This document shows, in pieces, positions 36,378 through 45,968 of a stretch of DNA of 64,000 nucleotides. How positions within the stretch are numbered: position 1 is the stretch's first letter; each line of letters starts with the position of its first letter. The DNA is from Anoxybacteroides rupiense (GTDB taxonomy: Bacteria > Bacillota > Bacilli > Bacillales > Anoxybacillaceae): NCBI RefSeq assembly GCF_014196195.1, contig NZ_JACIDF010000004.1:248001-312000 (forward strand). The letters run 5' to 3'. The notes beneath the pieces are model-generated. The model saw only the letters and a list, made by a program, of their open reading frames with translations, was not told where the DNA came from and made no database searches. Position numbers and translations under genes: made by a program.

Positions 36378-38763
36378 CTGTCATCTGTTTTGCGGTCTTA
36401 TGAAATTTCCGTTTATGCCAATATATGAAGTATAAGGCTGTGCTAAATGCACCGAATACTAGATAAATCGCAAGAATAGCCGCGTTTTCCCACATGAAGG
36501 AAAAATCTCCGCTGGAAATGACAGATCGGAACCCTTGAATGGAGTATGTCATTGGTAAATAAGCCGTTACATGCTGCAGAGCCTTTGGAACTAATTCAAT
36601 AGGGAACGTCCCTGCGCTCGCTGACAATTGCAAAATGAGAATGATAATTCCAATAAATCGGCCCGGGTCCTCTAACGTTGTGACAAGAAATTGGATCAAT
36701 GCCATAAATGCAAAGCTGACAATGATACTAAAAATGATAAATCTCGGGGCGCTTTGTACATGGACTCCTAATCCGATAAGCAGCACCAGATCCGCAAGCA
36801 ATGCTTGCACTGTCCCAATCAGCATCATCACACCAAATTTGCTAATGAACCAGCTTAATCCAGAACGCGGCACGCCCGCTGGTGAACGTAGCGGAAATAC
36901 AATAGTCGAAAGAAGCGCTCCTACATATAATCCAAGCGATAAAAGATACGGAGCCATTCCTGTTCCATAGTTCGGCACATGGTGAATGGATTCGGTTTTT
37001 AGCTTTACTGGTTCCGCAAACATATGATAAACTTCATTATTTGCTTTAACATTTTTGGATTCTTTTGCCCCGTCTGTAAGCTTTTGCGCAAGTTCTCCCG
37101 ATCCGTTATCAAGTTTTTCCATACCATTGACTAATTGATTCGATCCATCCGTTAATCGATTCATTCCTGTTAGAAGCTGGGAAGCGCCATTTTCTAACGC
37201 TGTCATACCGCCGGCAAGCTGGCTAGATCCGTTGGCTAACTGGCTTGCTCCATCCTTTAAGCGTCCTGAACCATCCGCAAGCTCTTGTAAACCATTGGAG
37301 AGCTGATGGCTTCCATTGGCGAGATCAGCCGTTCCCGCTTTCGCTTCTCCCGTTTTTTCTTCTAATACCGCTAAGCCTTGAATCACTTTTCCTTGACCTT
37401 CTACAAGAGCGCTCGCTCCTTCTGCCAGCTTCTGTTGACCGTCTATCACTTGCTTAAAGCCTTGGTTGAAGGCATTCTCCCCGCTATAAAGCTGAAGCGC
37501 TCCCTCTGCCAGCTGATCGGCTCCAGCTTTTAGTGCCGTGGCGCTAGCAGTGAGCTGGCCGATTCCCTCCGTTGTTCGTTTGCTTCCTTGCCATAAAAGC
37601 TGAAGCTGATTTTTTAGCGTTTGTAATTTTGCTTTTTCCTCCTCAGTTGGTGCTTGAGCAATCATTCCATCTAACTCGGTTACCACTTGCTCCAGTCCGT
37701 TGCTGACTTGCATCGCTCCGTCCTTTGTGCTTTCAGCCCCTTGCTGCCATTGTGACAATGATGCAGAAAGCTCTCCGCTTCCCTCCTTTAACTGTAGAGA
37801 GCCGTTAGTCAACGATGGCAGTGCTTCTTGTAGTTGTTCCATCCCTGACAGTGATTGCTGAATTCCTTCCAAAAGACTCTTTGTGCCACCTTCTGTTTGC
37901 TTCGCTCCATTAAGCAGTTGGGATTGACCTTCATGTATTCTTCCCAATCCGCCATTTAGCTGCTGAAGGCCGTCATTTAAACGCTGGGAACCTTCACTGG
38001 CCGATTTCACCCCGTTTTCAAAGGCAGCTGACTTCTCCGCTAAGAAAGTTAAGTTTTGATTGATGGCTTCTGCCCCAGTCTTGGCTGATCCAATCCCTTT
38101 CTGAAGCTGGCTGCCTCCTGTTTGTGCAGAATGAAGGCCCTTCTGCAATTGAACGGCCCCGTCCTCCGCAGTTGACATCCCATTATTTAATTGTTTTGCA
38201 CCAGCGCTCGCTTCCTGTAATCCTTTCGCCATCTTCTGTACATTTTTAAGCATTGCTTCTGCATAAGTCGCCGTTACCGTGCGGGAGATTTCCTCTTTGA
38301 TTGCTTCAACCGCTTTATTTCCGATTTGTGCTGATAAAAAGTTCATCCCTTCGTTCGGCTTATAAACAATCTCCATTTGCTTCGGATGTTCATTTTGTAA
38401 GGTTGTGGCGTTTTCTGAGAAATTTCCAGGAATCTCGACAACCATATAATACTTGCGCTGCTTTAACCCTTTATTTGCTTCTTTTTGTGACACAAAGTGC
38501 CATGCGAACGTGTTTTTTTCTTTGAGCTTTTTCACAAGTTCGTTGCCAATCTCCAGCTTTTCTCCATTTAAGACAGCGCCCTTATCATGATTAACAACAG
38601 CAACCGGCAGTTTATCTAACTGCCCATACGGATCCCAAAACGCCCATAAAAACATTCCGCTGTACATTAATGGAATAAAGAGTATAGCAATAATCGGAAT
38701 CAATATTTTTCGATTGGTAGCAATCGACTTAATTTCCTGAAGCAACAATGAAAACTCTTTCAT
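36361..38763 (-). CDS. yhgE: YhgE/Pip-family membrane protein with a repetitive extracellular domain
   Basis: An 800-residue protein of the YhgE/Pip (phage infection protein) family, related to the type VII secretion component EsaA. One N-terminal helix (about residues 20-42) is followed by a large extracytoplasmic part, in which residues 180-600 are built of irregular repeats of the type QLxxGxxxLxxG (for example GSQLQKGIGSAKTGAEAINQ, DGASQLANGSSQLAGGM). Five C-terminal helices resemble an ABC-2 permease. ATG 38763 has AAGGAGGGAG before it; the longer reading is rejected. It lies 71 bases after the TetR gene yhgD and has a related operator-like box upstream. No type VII genes are nearby. Confidence 0.92.
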   Translation of the reverse strand: MKEFSLLLQEIKSIATNRKILIPIIAILFIPLMYSGMFLWAFWDPYGQLDKLPVAVVNHDKGAVLNGEKLEIGNELVKKLKEKNTFAWHFVSQKEANKGLKQRKYYMVVEIPGNFSENATTLQNEHPKQMEIVYKPNEGMNFLSAQIGNKAVEAIKEEISRTVTATYAEAMLKNVQKMAKGLQEASAGAKQLNNGMSTAEDGAVQLQKGLHSAQTGGSQLQKGIGSAKTGAEAINQNLTFLAEKSAAFENGVKSASEGSQRLNDGLQQLNGGLGRIHEGQSQLLNGAKQTEGGTKSLLEGIQQSLSGMEQLQEALPSLTNGSLQLKEGSGELSASLSQWQQGAESTKDGAMQVSNGLEQVVTELDGMIAQAPTEEEKAKLQTLKNQLQLLWQGSKRTTEGIGQLTASATALKAGADQLAEGALQLYSGENAFNQGFKQVIDGQQKLAEGASALVEGQGKVIQGLAVLEEKTGEAKAGTADLANGSHQLSNGLQELADGSGRLKDGASQLANGSSQLAGGMTALENGASQLLTGMNRLTDGSNQLVNGMEKLDNGSGELAQKLTDGAKESKNVKANNEVYHMFAEPVKLKTESIHHVPNYGTGMAPYLLSLGLYVGALLSTIVFPLRSPAGVPRSGLSWFISKFGVMMLIGTVQALLADLVLLIGLGVHVQSAPRFIIFSIIVSFAFMALIQFLVTTLEDPGRFIGIIILILQLSASAGTFPIELVPKALQHVTAYLPMTYSIQGFRSVISSGDFSFMWENAAILAIYLVFGAFSTALYFIYWHKRKFHKTAKQMTEAPQA

Positions 38764-38786
38764 TGTCTCCCTCCTTTTTAGACACC

Positions 38787-38809
38787 TGACCATTTTGTTC
38801 ATTCAGTCA
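38787..38809. promoter_or_regulatory. YhgD-type operator upstream of yhgE
   Basis: A 23-bp box beginning TGACCATTTTG and ending ATTCAGTCA. Its reverse complement shares TGACT-A/G-AATGAACA with the box upstream of yhgD at 39427-39449. Confidence 0.65.
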
Positions 38810-38834
38810 TATTTTCAAAAAAGAAGAAGGACCA

Positions 38835-39407
38835 TCATTTTGATAATCCTTTGAAAAAATATAGCTCAAATAATTCGGCAATTTTTTCTTTTGAGAGCGG
38901 CTCGTGCTTTTTTTCCCATTCAAACACAAGCGCAAGATACATTTTCAGCATTAAAAATGCCGTGATTTCAGCATCACATGGACGAATTTCCCCCTTCTGC
39001 ATGGCCTCTTCAATTTTATCGCGAATATAGGCAAGAATCGCCTCATCTAGTTTATGCAGCACCTCTTGAACCGTAGGAGTGCCGATATCACGTACTTCCT
39101 GCAAAAGCTTAATCGTCAGCTGATGCTGTTTGCGAAACTCTAAAATGCGGTATAGCGCACGATGAACATTTTCAAAAAAGGAACGATTTTCATCAATCGA
39201 CTGCTCAGCTGCTTCTTTAATTTCAATAATAACGGATGAAATAATTTCTTCGAGCAGGTCTTCTTTGCTATTAAAAAAAGTATAAATCGTTCCCTTTCCG
39301 ACATTCGCCATCTTTGCCACTTGGTCCATCGTCGTCGCCTTATATCCAAACAGCGAAAAAGATTGCGTAGCAGCCTCAATAATTTGCTGCTTTCGATTCA
39401 CTGACAT
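38835..39407 (-). CDS. yhgD: TetR-family regulator YhgD
   Basis: A 190-residue TetR repressor. The helix-turn-helix lies at about residues 28-47 (TMDQVAKMANVGKGTIYTFF), followed by the usual FNSKEDLLEEII and a helical ligand domain. It is encoded directly before yhgE and after the heme genes, as in B. subtilis. Matching operator boxes before yhgD and yhgE suggest that it represses both. The ligand is unknown. Confidence 0.92.
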   Translation of the reverse strand: MSVNRKQQIIEAATQSFSLFGYKATTMDQVAKMANVGKGTIYTFFNSKEDLLEEIISSVIIEIKEAAEQSIDENRSFFENVHRALYRILEFRKQHQLTIKLLQEVRDIGTPTVQEVLHKLDEAILAYIRDKIEEAMQKGEIRPCDAEITAFLMLKMYLALVFEWEKKHEPLSKEKIAELFELYFFKGLSK

Positions 39408-39426
39408 TTTCCTTCCTCCTGCAAAT

Positions 39427-39449
39427 TGACTAAATGAACATTTCAGTCA
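39427..39449. promoter_or_regulatory. YhgD-type operator upstream of yhgD
   Basis: A 23-bp box with outer arms TGACT and AGTCA, 20 bases before the yhgD start, sharing its left half with the box at 38787-38809. Suggests autoregulation. Confidence 0.7.
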
Positions 39450-39488
39450 TATGGTATAAGGAATGTTACCATAGAACAAAGAAAAAGT

Positions 39489-39520
39489 AAAGAGGTTAAC
39501 CTTGTTAGTTAACCTCTTTT
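39489..39520 (-). terminator. Terminator of the hemEHY operon
   Basis: AAGAGGTTAAC and GTTAACCTCTT form a perfect stem spanning the hemY stop; on the minus strand TTACTTTTTC follows. Confidence 0.85.
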
Positions 39521-40935
39521 AGCGCTTTTCTATTCATTTCTAAATAATCCAGTACTTTTTTGACCGCTTCCTCCCCTTGATCAATACAATCGGGCATTCC
39601 CAATCCTTCATAAGAACTGCCCGCTAAAAATACGCCCGGAAGGTGTTCAGCCATTTGTGATTTTATGGTCTCGATTCTTTCTTTATGGCCAACCGTATAT
39701 TGCGGCATCGCTTCCTTCCATCTAGAAACAATCGAAAATTCCGGATTGCCATTAATGCGCATGATTTTATTTAAGTCATCAAGTACAACCTTGACGATTT
39801 CATCATCCGATTGCTCCACGATTGTTTCGTCTCCTGGACGCCCGACATAGCAACGCAATAACGCTTTGTCTGCCGGAGCGGTATGCGGCCATTTTTTATG
39901 CGTCCACGTGCAGGCCGTTATCGTATAATCGCTGCGTCGCGATACAACAAAACCTGTTCCGTCTATATCTTGTTCAATCGCTCTCTCTGGAAAAGCAAGC
40001 GCTACTGTCGCAACTGAAGTGGACGGAACCGCTTTAAATGGCGCAAAAAACGGATAATCAGAAAGCATGGATGGCACTGTTTGATGCGGAGTGGCAATCA
40101 CGATGCTATCGGCTTTCCATACATCGCCATTGCTTAAATATAGCGAATAATTCGTATGTTTTCTTTCAATTTTTTCAACGCGAATGCCTTTGAGTACGCT
40201 TCCGTGCTCCAATCGTTTTTCAATCTCATCGACTAGTGATTGCAGCCCCGTCGTTAACGTCTGAAAAGCCCCTTTTTTGTTTTTCTGTCCTTCTTGTTTT
40301 GGAGTTGTCCGCTTGGTTCCCAGCACAAGGCTTCCATATTTTTGCTCAACATGGAAAAATTGCGGGAATGTTGCCATCAAGCTCATTTGGTCGATATCTC
40401 CAGCATAAATTCCTGATAAAAGCGGTTCAATCAAATTCTCTACTACTTCATCCCCGAGTCTTCGTCGAAAAAATTGTCCCAGTGATAAATCTGCGTCTGT
40501 TTTGGTCGGCGGCAAAATAAAATCGAATGCCGCCCGCAGCTTTCCAACCGGTGAAAATAACCCTGTTGTCACAAAAGGGCCTATCTTCGTAGGAATTCCC
40601 ATCACCGCACCGCCAGGGATTGCATATAATTTTCCATTCACTAATATATACGATTTTCCTGTTGCGTTGTGCACGATTTTATCTTGAAGCCCCACTTCAT
40701 GGACAAGGCGAGACGCGCTTTGCTTTCGCGCTAAAAATGAGTCAGGCCCCCGTTCAATCACAAAACCGTCATGAATGACCGTTTGAATTTTTCCGCCAAG
40801 TCGGTGTGTAGCTTCAACCAGCTTGCATTCAATCGGTAGCTGCTGTTCCCTAATCGCTTTTTGTAAATAGTAAGCAGCGGCTATTCCGGCAATTCCTCCT
40901 CCAATGACAATGACCGTTTTCTTTTCCTCACTCAC
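39505..40935 (-). CDS. hemY: Coproporphyrinogen III oxidase (HemY/CgoX)
   Basis: A 476-residue FAD enzyme. In Firmicutes HemY (renamed CgoX) oxidises coproporphyrinogen III to coproporphyrin III in the coproporphyrin-dependent heme pathway. The FAD dinucleotide-binding motif VIGGGIAGIAAAYYL lies at residues 10-24, with VEATHRLGGKIQT following and the C-terminal FLAGSSYEGLGMPDCIDQGE block. It is the last gene of hemE-hemH-hemY, 17 bases after hemH, and is closed by a perfect terminator. Confidence 0.95.
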   Translation of the reverse strand: MSEEKKTVIVIGGGIAGIAAAYYLQKAIREQQLPIECKLVEATHRLGGKIQTVIHDGFVIERGPDSFLARKQSASRLVHEVGLQDKIVHNATGKSYILVNGKLYAIPGGAVMGIPTKIGPFVTTGLFSPVGKLRAAFDFILPPTKTDADLSLGQFFRRRLGDEVVENLIEPLLSGIYAGDIDQMSLMATFPQFFHVEQKYGSLVLGTKRTTPKQEGQKNKKGAFQTLTTGLQSLVDEIEKRLEHGSVLKGIRVEKIERKHTNYSLYLSNGDVWKADSIVIATPHQTVPSMLSDYPFFAPFKAVPSTSVATVALAFPERAIEQDIDGTGFVVSRRSDYTITACTWTHKKWPHTAPADKALLRCYVGRPGDETIVEQSDDEIVKVVLDDLNKIMRINGNPEFSIVSRWKEAMPQYTVGHKERIETIKSQMAEHLPGVFLAGSSYEGLGMPDCIDQGEEAVKKVLDYLEMNRKALKEVN

Positions 40936-40952
40936 CGTTTCATCGCCTTCTT

Positions 40953-41888
40953 TTACATAAGTTTCATATGCTTTAAAACCACTGTTGCTAACGCATCGAT
41001 AAAGGAAGGATGAGCATTTGGCATTTCTGGACGGTAATAGCTCGCTCCGATTTCCTCCGTCACTTGTTTACATTCAATATCATTATCATAAAGCACTTCT
41101 AAATGATCAGCAACAAATCCAACCGGTAGATAAACAAAGGACGTGTAGCCTTTTTCCTGATGCAGCTGTCTTGTCAAATCTTGCACATCTGGTCCAAGCC
41201 ATGGCTCTGGCGTATTGCCGGCGCTTTGCCATCCCACTGCATAATGAGTGACTCCTGCTCCTTTGGCAATCATCTCTGCCGTTTCTTGTAACTGACTTGG
41301 GTACGGATCGCCTGCAGCTATAATTTTTTCCGGCAAGCTGTGAGCCGATACAATCAACACCGCTTTCTCTCGTTCTTCTTTACTCATTTGGCCATATATT
41401 TCTTTTACTTTTTCCACCCAATACTCAATAAATTTCGGTTCTTGATACCAGCTTTCAATCGCATGGATGATTGGACCGTTCAGCTTTTCGGCCTCTGCCT
41501 TGGCGCGCGTATTGTACGATTGAATGCTAAAGGTTGAAAAATGCGGTGCGAGCACAAGGCTCACAGCCTCCTCAATCCCATTTTCGTGCATTTTTTTGAC
41601 CGCATCCTCGACAAATGGTTCAATATGCTTTAAACCTAAATACATGCGAAAGTCGATCTTATCTTGGATTTCATTTAAATGCTGTTCTAACGCTTCAGCC
41701 TGCTCTTTCGTAATTTTCGCTAAAGGAGAAATGCCGCCAATGGCTTCATAGCGCTCCTTTAAATCTTGAAGCTGTTCAAGAGGCGGCTTTCGCCCATGGC
41801 GAATATGCGTATAATAGCGTTCGATATCCTCTTCTTTATATGGGGTACCATATGCCATAACAAGCAGACCCATTCTCTTTTTCGCCAT
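40953..41888 (-). CDS. hemH: Coproporphyrin ferrochelatase (HemH/CpfC)
   Basis: A 311-residue ferrochelatase, inserting Fe2+ into coproporphyrin III. The family signature is present as [19 protein letters not shown], with the catalytic histidine in SAHS and the acidic ligand in [10 protein letters not shown]. The frame opens 13 codons earlier inside hemE, but [16 protein letters not shown] (41888) follows GAGGTG and matches the family length of about 310. It starts 10 bases after hemE. Confidence 0.95.
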   Translation of the reverse strand: MAKKRMGLLVMAYGTPYKEEDIERYYTHIRHGRKPPLEQLQDLKERYEAIGGISPLAKITKEQAEALEQHLNEIQDKIDFRMYLGLKHIEPFVEDAVKKMHENGIEEAVSLVLAPHFSTFSIQSYNTRAKAEAEKLNGPIIHAIESWYQEPKFIEYWVEKVKEIYGQMSKEEREKAVLIVSAHSLPEKIIAAGDPYPSQLQETAEMIAKGAGVTHYAVGWQSAGNTPEPWLGPDVQDLTRQLHQEKGYTSFVYLPVGFVADHLEVLYDNDIECKQVTEEIGASYYRPEMPNAHPSFIDALATVVLKHMKLM

Positions 41889-41898
41889 TTTGAACACC

Positions 41899-42948
41899 TC
41901 ATTTTCTATTTTGCGATGTATATTCATGTATAAACGCGGTTAACCGCTTCAGCGTCTCTGGACGAATCTCTGGAAAAATGCCATGTCCTAAATTGAACAC
42001 ATACCCGGATTGCTCCATTCCCTCATCTAAAATTTGTTTAACCCTTGCTTCAATAACTTCCCAAGGCGCAAGCAGCACAGCAGGATCTAGGTTTCCTTGA
42101 AGCGCTTTTGTAATTCCTTGAGCTCGCGCCTCTTTAATCGATAAACGCCAATCCACCCCTACGACATCGAGCGGCAAATCGTTCCACTCTTTTGCCAAGT
42201 GGCTAGCACCCACACCAAACATGATGAGCGGAACATTTTCCTCGCGAAGCTCCGAGAAAATCCGTTGCATGGTCGGCTTAATAAAATAACGATAGTCTGG
42301 CACATTGACCGCCCCAACCCACGAATCGAAAATTTGAATGGCTTTTGCCCCTGCTTTAATCTGAGCTTTCACGTAGCGAATGGTCATATCCGCCAGCTTG
42401 TCCATCAACGCAAACCATGCTTTTGGCTCTGCATACATAAACGCTTTTGTTTTATTGTAATTTTTTGAAGGTCCCCCTTCAATCATGTAGCTTGCTAGTG
42501 TAAATGGTGCACCGGCAAAACCGATGAGCGGAACTGTCAGTTGTTCGGTCGTTAACAAGCGAATCGTTTCCAACACATAAGGAACATCTTCCTCTGGCTG
42601 GATCTCTCCCAGCTTCTCTACATCTTGAAGGGAACGAATCGGATTAGCGATGACCGGACCGATCCCCGCTTTAATATCCACTTCCACTCCGATTGCTGGA
42701 AGCGGTGACATAATATCTTTATAAAGAATGGCTGCATCAACCTGATATTGTTCGACAGGCAGCCGAGTGACATAGGCGCACAACTCTGGCTGGTGCGTAA
42801 TTTCAAACAAAGAGTACTTTTCTTTTAGAGCCCGGTATTCCGGTTGTGAGCGTCCTGCCTGTCTCATGTACCATACAGGAACATATTCTGTTTTTTCCCC
42901 AAGACAGGCGCGCAAAAATGTATCATTAAATGGTAGTTTCGTTGTCAT
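41899..42948 (-). CDS. hemE: Uroporphyrinogen III decarboxylase
   Basis: A 349-residue enzyme making coproporphyrinogen III from uroporphyrinogen III. The N-terminal signature [16 protein letters not shown] is intact, as are [17 protein letters not shown] and the [12 protein letters not shown] segment. Three ATG codons stand in a row; the third (42948) is nine bases after GGAAGG and gives MTTKLPFND. It heads the hemE-hemH-hemY operon, with a promoter at 43048-43076 and an intervening leader that contains a terminator-like hairpin. Confidence 0.95.
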   Translation of the reverse strand: MTTKLPFNDTFLRACLGEKTEYVPVWYMRQAGRSQPEYRALKEKYSLFEITHQPELCAYVTRLPVEQYQVDAAILYKDIMSPLPAIGVEVDIKAGIGPVIANPIRSLQDVEKLGEIQPEEDVPYVLETIRLLTTEQLTVPLIGFAGAPFTLASYMIEGGPSKNYNKTKAFMYAEPKAWFALMDKLADMTIRYVKAQIKAGAKAIQIFDSWVGAVNVPDYRYFIKPTMQRIFSELREENVPLIMFGVGASHLAKEWNDLPLDVVGVDWRLSIKEARAQGITKALQGNLDPAVLLAPWEVIEARVKQILDEGMEQSGYVFNLGHGIFPEIRPETLKRLTAFIHEYTSQNRK

Positions 42949-42990
42949 CATCATCCGCCTTCCTTTATGACATTTATGCCGTTACATAAG

Positions 42991-43012
42991 AAAACTTGGC
43001 CACAAGCCAAGC
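42991..43012 (-). terminator. Terminator-like hairpin in the hemE leader
   Basis: On the minus strand CTTGGC and GCCAAG enclose five bases and are followed by TTTTCTT. It lies downstream of the hemE promoter and 40 bases before the start codon, so it could be an attenuator; alternatively it ends transcripts from the upstream M20 gene. Confidence 0.5.
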
Positions 43013-43047
43013 TGTGTACAATTACAACTATACAAGTTTCTCTCTTT

Positions 43048-43076
43048 AATGTATAGAAAACATAACGAAGTGTCAA
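43048..43076 (-). promoter_or_regulatory. SigA promoter of hemEHY
   Basis: On the minus strand TTGACA (43071-43076) and TACATT (43048-43053) are 17 bases apart. The leader to the hemE start would be about 95 bases. Confidence 0.7.
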
Positions 43077-43088
43077 AAAATTGACGAT

Positions 43089-44264
43089 TTATTTTGTCAA
43101 ATATGACAGAGCAGCTGTTCCAAGCATTTTAGCAGCAATTAACATCGCTCTTTCATCAAAATCAAATCTAGGATGATGATGCGGAAATGGGGAACTAACC
43201 TCCTCCGCTTTCGCTCCAGTAAAGAAAAAGGTTCCCCTTACCTTTTGCAAATAGTAGGCAAAATCCTCTCCGCCCATACGCGGCTCCACTTCTTCAATCA
43301 TCGTAACCTCAGAAACCTGCTTCGCGATGTCTACAATCAGCTTCGTTTCTTCTTCATGATTGACAACTGGCGGATATCCCTTTGTATACGTATACTCATA
43401 CAAACAATCCGCAGCTAAACAAACGCCTTTTGTAATCCGCTCAATTTCTTTCTCAATCTCATCGCGCACAGCTTCATCAAAGGTACGCACTGTTCCAATC
43501 AGCTTTGCGGTATCGGCAATGATGTTAAAGGCGTTATCTGCGATGAATGATCCAACTGACACGACAGCTGGCTGCAAGGGATTCACACGGCGGCTGACAA
43601 TTTGCTGCAAAGCAAGCACAAGCTGTGAGGCTACAACAATCGCATCTTTGGTGCGATGCGGTTCCGCACCATGGCCGCCCATCCCTTTGATCGTTATTTC
43701 GAATCGGTCAGCAGCAGCCATAATCGGCCCTGTTCGATATTGAATTTTTCCTGTCGGTTCTGTTGCCCATAAATGCGTGCCAAAAATAGCATCCACTCCT
43801 TCCAAGCATCCCGCTTCAATCATGGAAATGGCCCCGCCTGGCGCATATTCTTCAGCATGTTGATGAATCAGAACAATCGTTCCAGCTATTTCCTCCCGTA
43901 TTTCGTGAAGCACTTTACCTAGTACAAGCAATGACGCCGTATGTCCATCATGTCCGCACGCATGCATCACTCCAGGAACTGTTGATTTGTATGGAACGTC
44001 CTTTTCATCTTGAATAGGCAGCGCATCAAAATCAGCTCGAAGCGCGACCGTTTTCCCCGGTTTTCCCCCGTGAATTTTGGCGACTACTCCATTACCGCCC
44101 ACCTGTTCTTGGACAGGAACGTGTAACGCTTTATAATAATCAGCTATGTACTTGGCCGTTTGATATTCTTGAAATGATAGCTCGGGATGCTGATGCAAAT
44201 AGCGGCGAATCGACACCATTTCATCATAATAAGCCTCTAGGCGTTCATATAATCGAATATTCAT
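43089..44264 (-). CDS. M20-family amidohydrolase (YhaA-like)
   Basis: A 391-residue metal-dependent amidohydrolase of the M20D group that removes acyl groups from amino acids or small conjugates. Metal-site motifs are ADFDALPIQDEKDVPY, MHACGHDGHTA, HQHAEE and FGTHLWAT, and the C-terminal MGGEDFAYYLQ is present. ATG 44264 follows GGGGGAG; the reading 15 codons longer has no site. B. subtilis carries yhaA, also M20, near ecs and hem, so orthology is likely. The natural substrate is not known. Confidence 0.9.
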   Translation of the reverse strand: MNIRLYERLEAYYDEMVSIRRYLHQHPELSFQEYQTAKYIADYYKALHVPVQEQVGGNGVVAKIHGGKPGKTVALRADFDALPIQDEKDVPYKSTVPGVMHACGHDGHTASLLVLGKVLHEIREEIAGTIVLIHQHAEEYAPGGAISMIEAGCLEGVDAIFGTHLWATEPTGKIQYRTGPIMAAADRFEITIKGMGGHGAEPHRTKDAIVVASQLVLALQQIVSRRVNPLQPAVVSVGSFIADNAFNIIADTAKLIGTVRTFDEAVRDEIEKEIERITKGVCLAADCLYEYTYTKGYPPVVNHEEETKLIVDIAKQVSEVTMIEEVEPRMGGEDFAYYLQKVRGTFFFTGAKAEEVSSPFPHHHPRFDFDERAMLIAAKMLGTAALSYLTK

Positions 44265-44310
44265 TTTCTCTCCCCCTGTTTTTTTCCTTATTATATCATG
44301 ATATGACAAA

Positions 44311-44337
44311 AGCTGCCTCTTTAATCAAAAGGCAGCT
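44311..44337 (-). terminator. Terminator after the YhfA-like transporter
   Basis: AGCTGCCT and AGGCAGCT enclose 11 bases; on the minus strand TTTTGTCAT follows. Confidence 0.75.
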
Positions 44338-44410
44338 GAAATAGATGCAAACGAAAAATCTCCTAAATCCTCATGCCTACATTTCTTTTAGGGGCGGGGC
44401 AGTGAATAGG

Positions 44411-45805
44411 TCAAATCAAAAACATCGCAACAACGGTGGTTACGACTAAGCCAATCGTAACAGGCACCAAATTCCGCCGGGCTAGCTCAAATGGATCAAC
44501 TCCGCAAATCGCGGCAGCTGGAATTAAAGCCCAAGGAACAAGCGTGCCTCCTCCCACCCAAATGGCAGAAATTTGTCCAAGCGCTGTCAGTGTAGCAGCA
44601 CCTGTGCCGATGGCCGTTGAAAATAAATGCGCAATCGAACCGGCTAATGAAATGCCTGAAAATCCAGAGCCGTCTAATCCTGTAATGGCTCCCACAATTG
44701 TTAATGTGACCGCGCTAATTCCCTTATTTAGAGGAACAAGATGAGCTAATGCCACTCCCAAATCATTGACAATCCCATGTGAAGAATTTGGTAAGTACTC
44801 ACCGATAATCTTCGCAAATCCTGTATCACCAAGATAAAAAAATGCAGCAATCGGAATAACGGCGCCAAATATTTTAAAACCAAATTGAAAGCCTTCAATA
44901 AAATAATTCGTAATCTCTTCAAAGCTGTTTTGCTTATGAGCAAACAAAGCGATTAAAATCAAGATAAAAATGGAGGTGCCTCCAACTAAAGCGGTAGCAT
45001 CTCCTCCTTGCAAATGCAAGTAGGACATAGCCACAACATTGAGTGCAAATAAAAACAAGATCATAAAAGCAAACGCTATTTTCGCTTTTTTGGATAGCAG
45101 AGAAGGAGGCTGTTCGGCTTTTGCCGCGGTAACGTTTTCATTAAGAGGTGAGCGTAGCTTCCCATTTTTCATATCACGGCGCAGCAATATAAACGCCGTT
45201 ACCGTTGTTACGATCCCCATCACTAAAACAAGCGGAACGCTCGCAGCCACCACCTGTGAAACCGGGAGATTGGCGGCATCCGCTGTCAGCTTAGGCGCTC
45301 CTTGAATGACAAAATCACTTGATAATGCAATGCCATGTCCAAACAAGTTCATAGCCACCGCCACTCCTAAAGCTGGAAGCCCTGCGCGGATAGCAACAGG
45401 CAAAAGGACTGCTCCCATAATCGCTACTGCCGGTGATGGCCAGAAAAACCACGAAATCACCATCATTAAAAGTCCGATCGTCCAATATGCTCCACCTGGC
45501 GTTCGAATCAGCTTAGCAAATGGAGAAACCATCATATCATTGATGCCCGTGGCCGTTAATATTTTGCTCATTGCCACAATAACGGAGATTACCAAAATCG
45601 TTGGCAATAGCTCGGTAATCGCATAAATAAAACTGTTAAACACCACGCTAACGGCAGTGCTTAGTGAATGTGTCGCCACCATCCCCAGCAAGAAAATACC
45701 GATAATACAAACAAACGATGTATCTTTTCGTGCGACCATAAATCCAATAATCAGCACGATAAACAGCAAATACATCCAGTGTAGCGCTGTTAGCTCCACT
45801 CCCAT
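44411..45805 (-). CDS. YhfA-like ion-transporter-superfamily membrane protein
   Basis: A 464-residue polytopic membrane protein with about 12 hydrophobic segments. It has glycine- and serine-rich membrane motifs typical of the ion transporter superfamily (GHGIALSSDFVIQGAPKL, TGLDGSGFSGISLAGSIAHL, GTLVPWALIPAAAICG). Length and position fit B. subtilis YhfA. Carboxylate or organic-acid uptake is a plausible guess from superfamily membership, but the substrate is not shown by the sequence. The gene stands alone between terminators. Confidence 0.75.
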   Translation of the reverse strand: MGVELTALHWMYLLFIVLIIGFMVARKDTSFVCIIGIFLLGMVATHSLSTAVSVVFNSFIYAITELLPTILVISVIVAMSKILTATGINDMMVSPFAKLIRTPGGAYWTIGLLMMVISWFFWPSPAVAIMGAVLLPVAIRAGLPALGVAVAMNLFGHGIALSSDFVIQGAPKLTADAANLPVSQVVAASVPLVLVMGIVTTVTAFILLRRDMKNGKLRSPLNENVTAAKAEQPPSLLSKKAKIAFAFMILFLFALNVVAMSYLHLQGGDATALVGGTSIFILILIALFAHKQNSFEEITNYFIEGFQFGFKIFGAVIPIAAFFYLGDTGFAKIIGEYLPNSSHGIVNDLGVALAHLVPLNKGISAVTLTIVGAITGLDGSGFSGISLAGSIAHLFSTAIGTGAATLTALGQISAIWVGGGTLVPWALIPAAAICGVDPFELARRNLVPVTIGLVVTTVVAMFLI

Positions 45806-45935
45806 ACCTTATTTCCCCTTTCCGTTTTCCCCATCACGATAAACAAGGCGTTTACCTAACGGATGTGCTTACATGATATGAAAAACGGAAAAAGGTGTGA
45901 CCGCCCCATTTCCTCGGAAATAGTCGAAAAAACAA

Positions 45936-45962
45936 AAATGCCGCTATAATTTAGCGGCATTT
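45936..45962 (-). terminator. Terminator of the ecsA-ecsB-hmoB operon
   Basis: AAATGCCGCTA and TAGCGGCATTT enclose a short loop; on the minus strand TTGTTTTTTC follows. Confidence 0.88.
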
Positions 45963-45968
45963 GAAATT

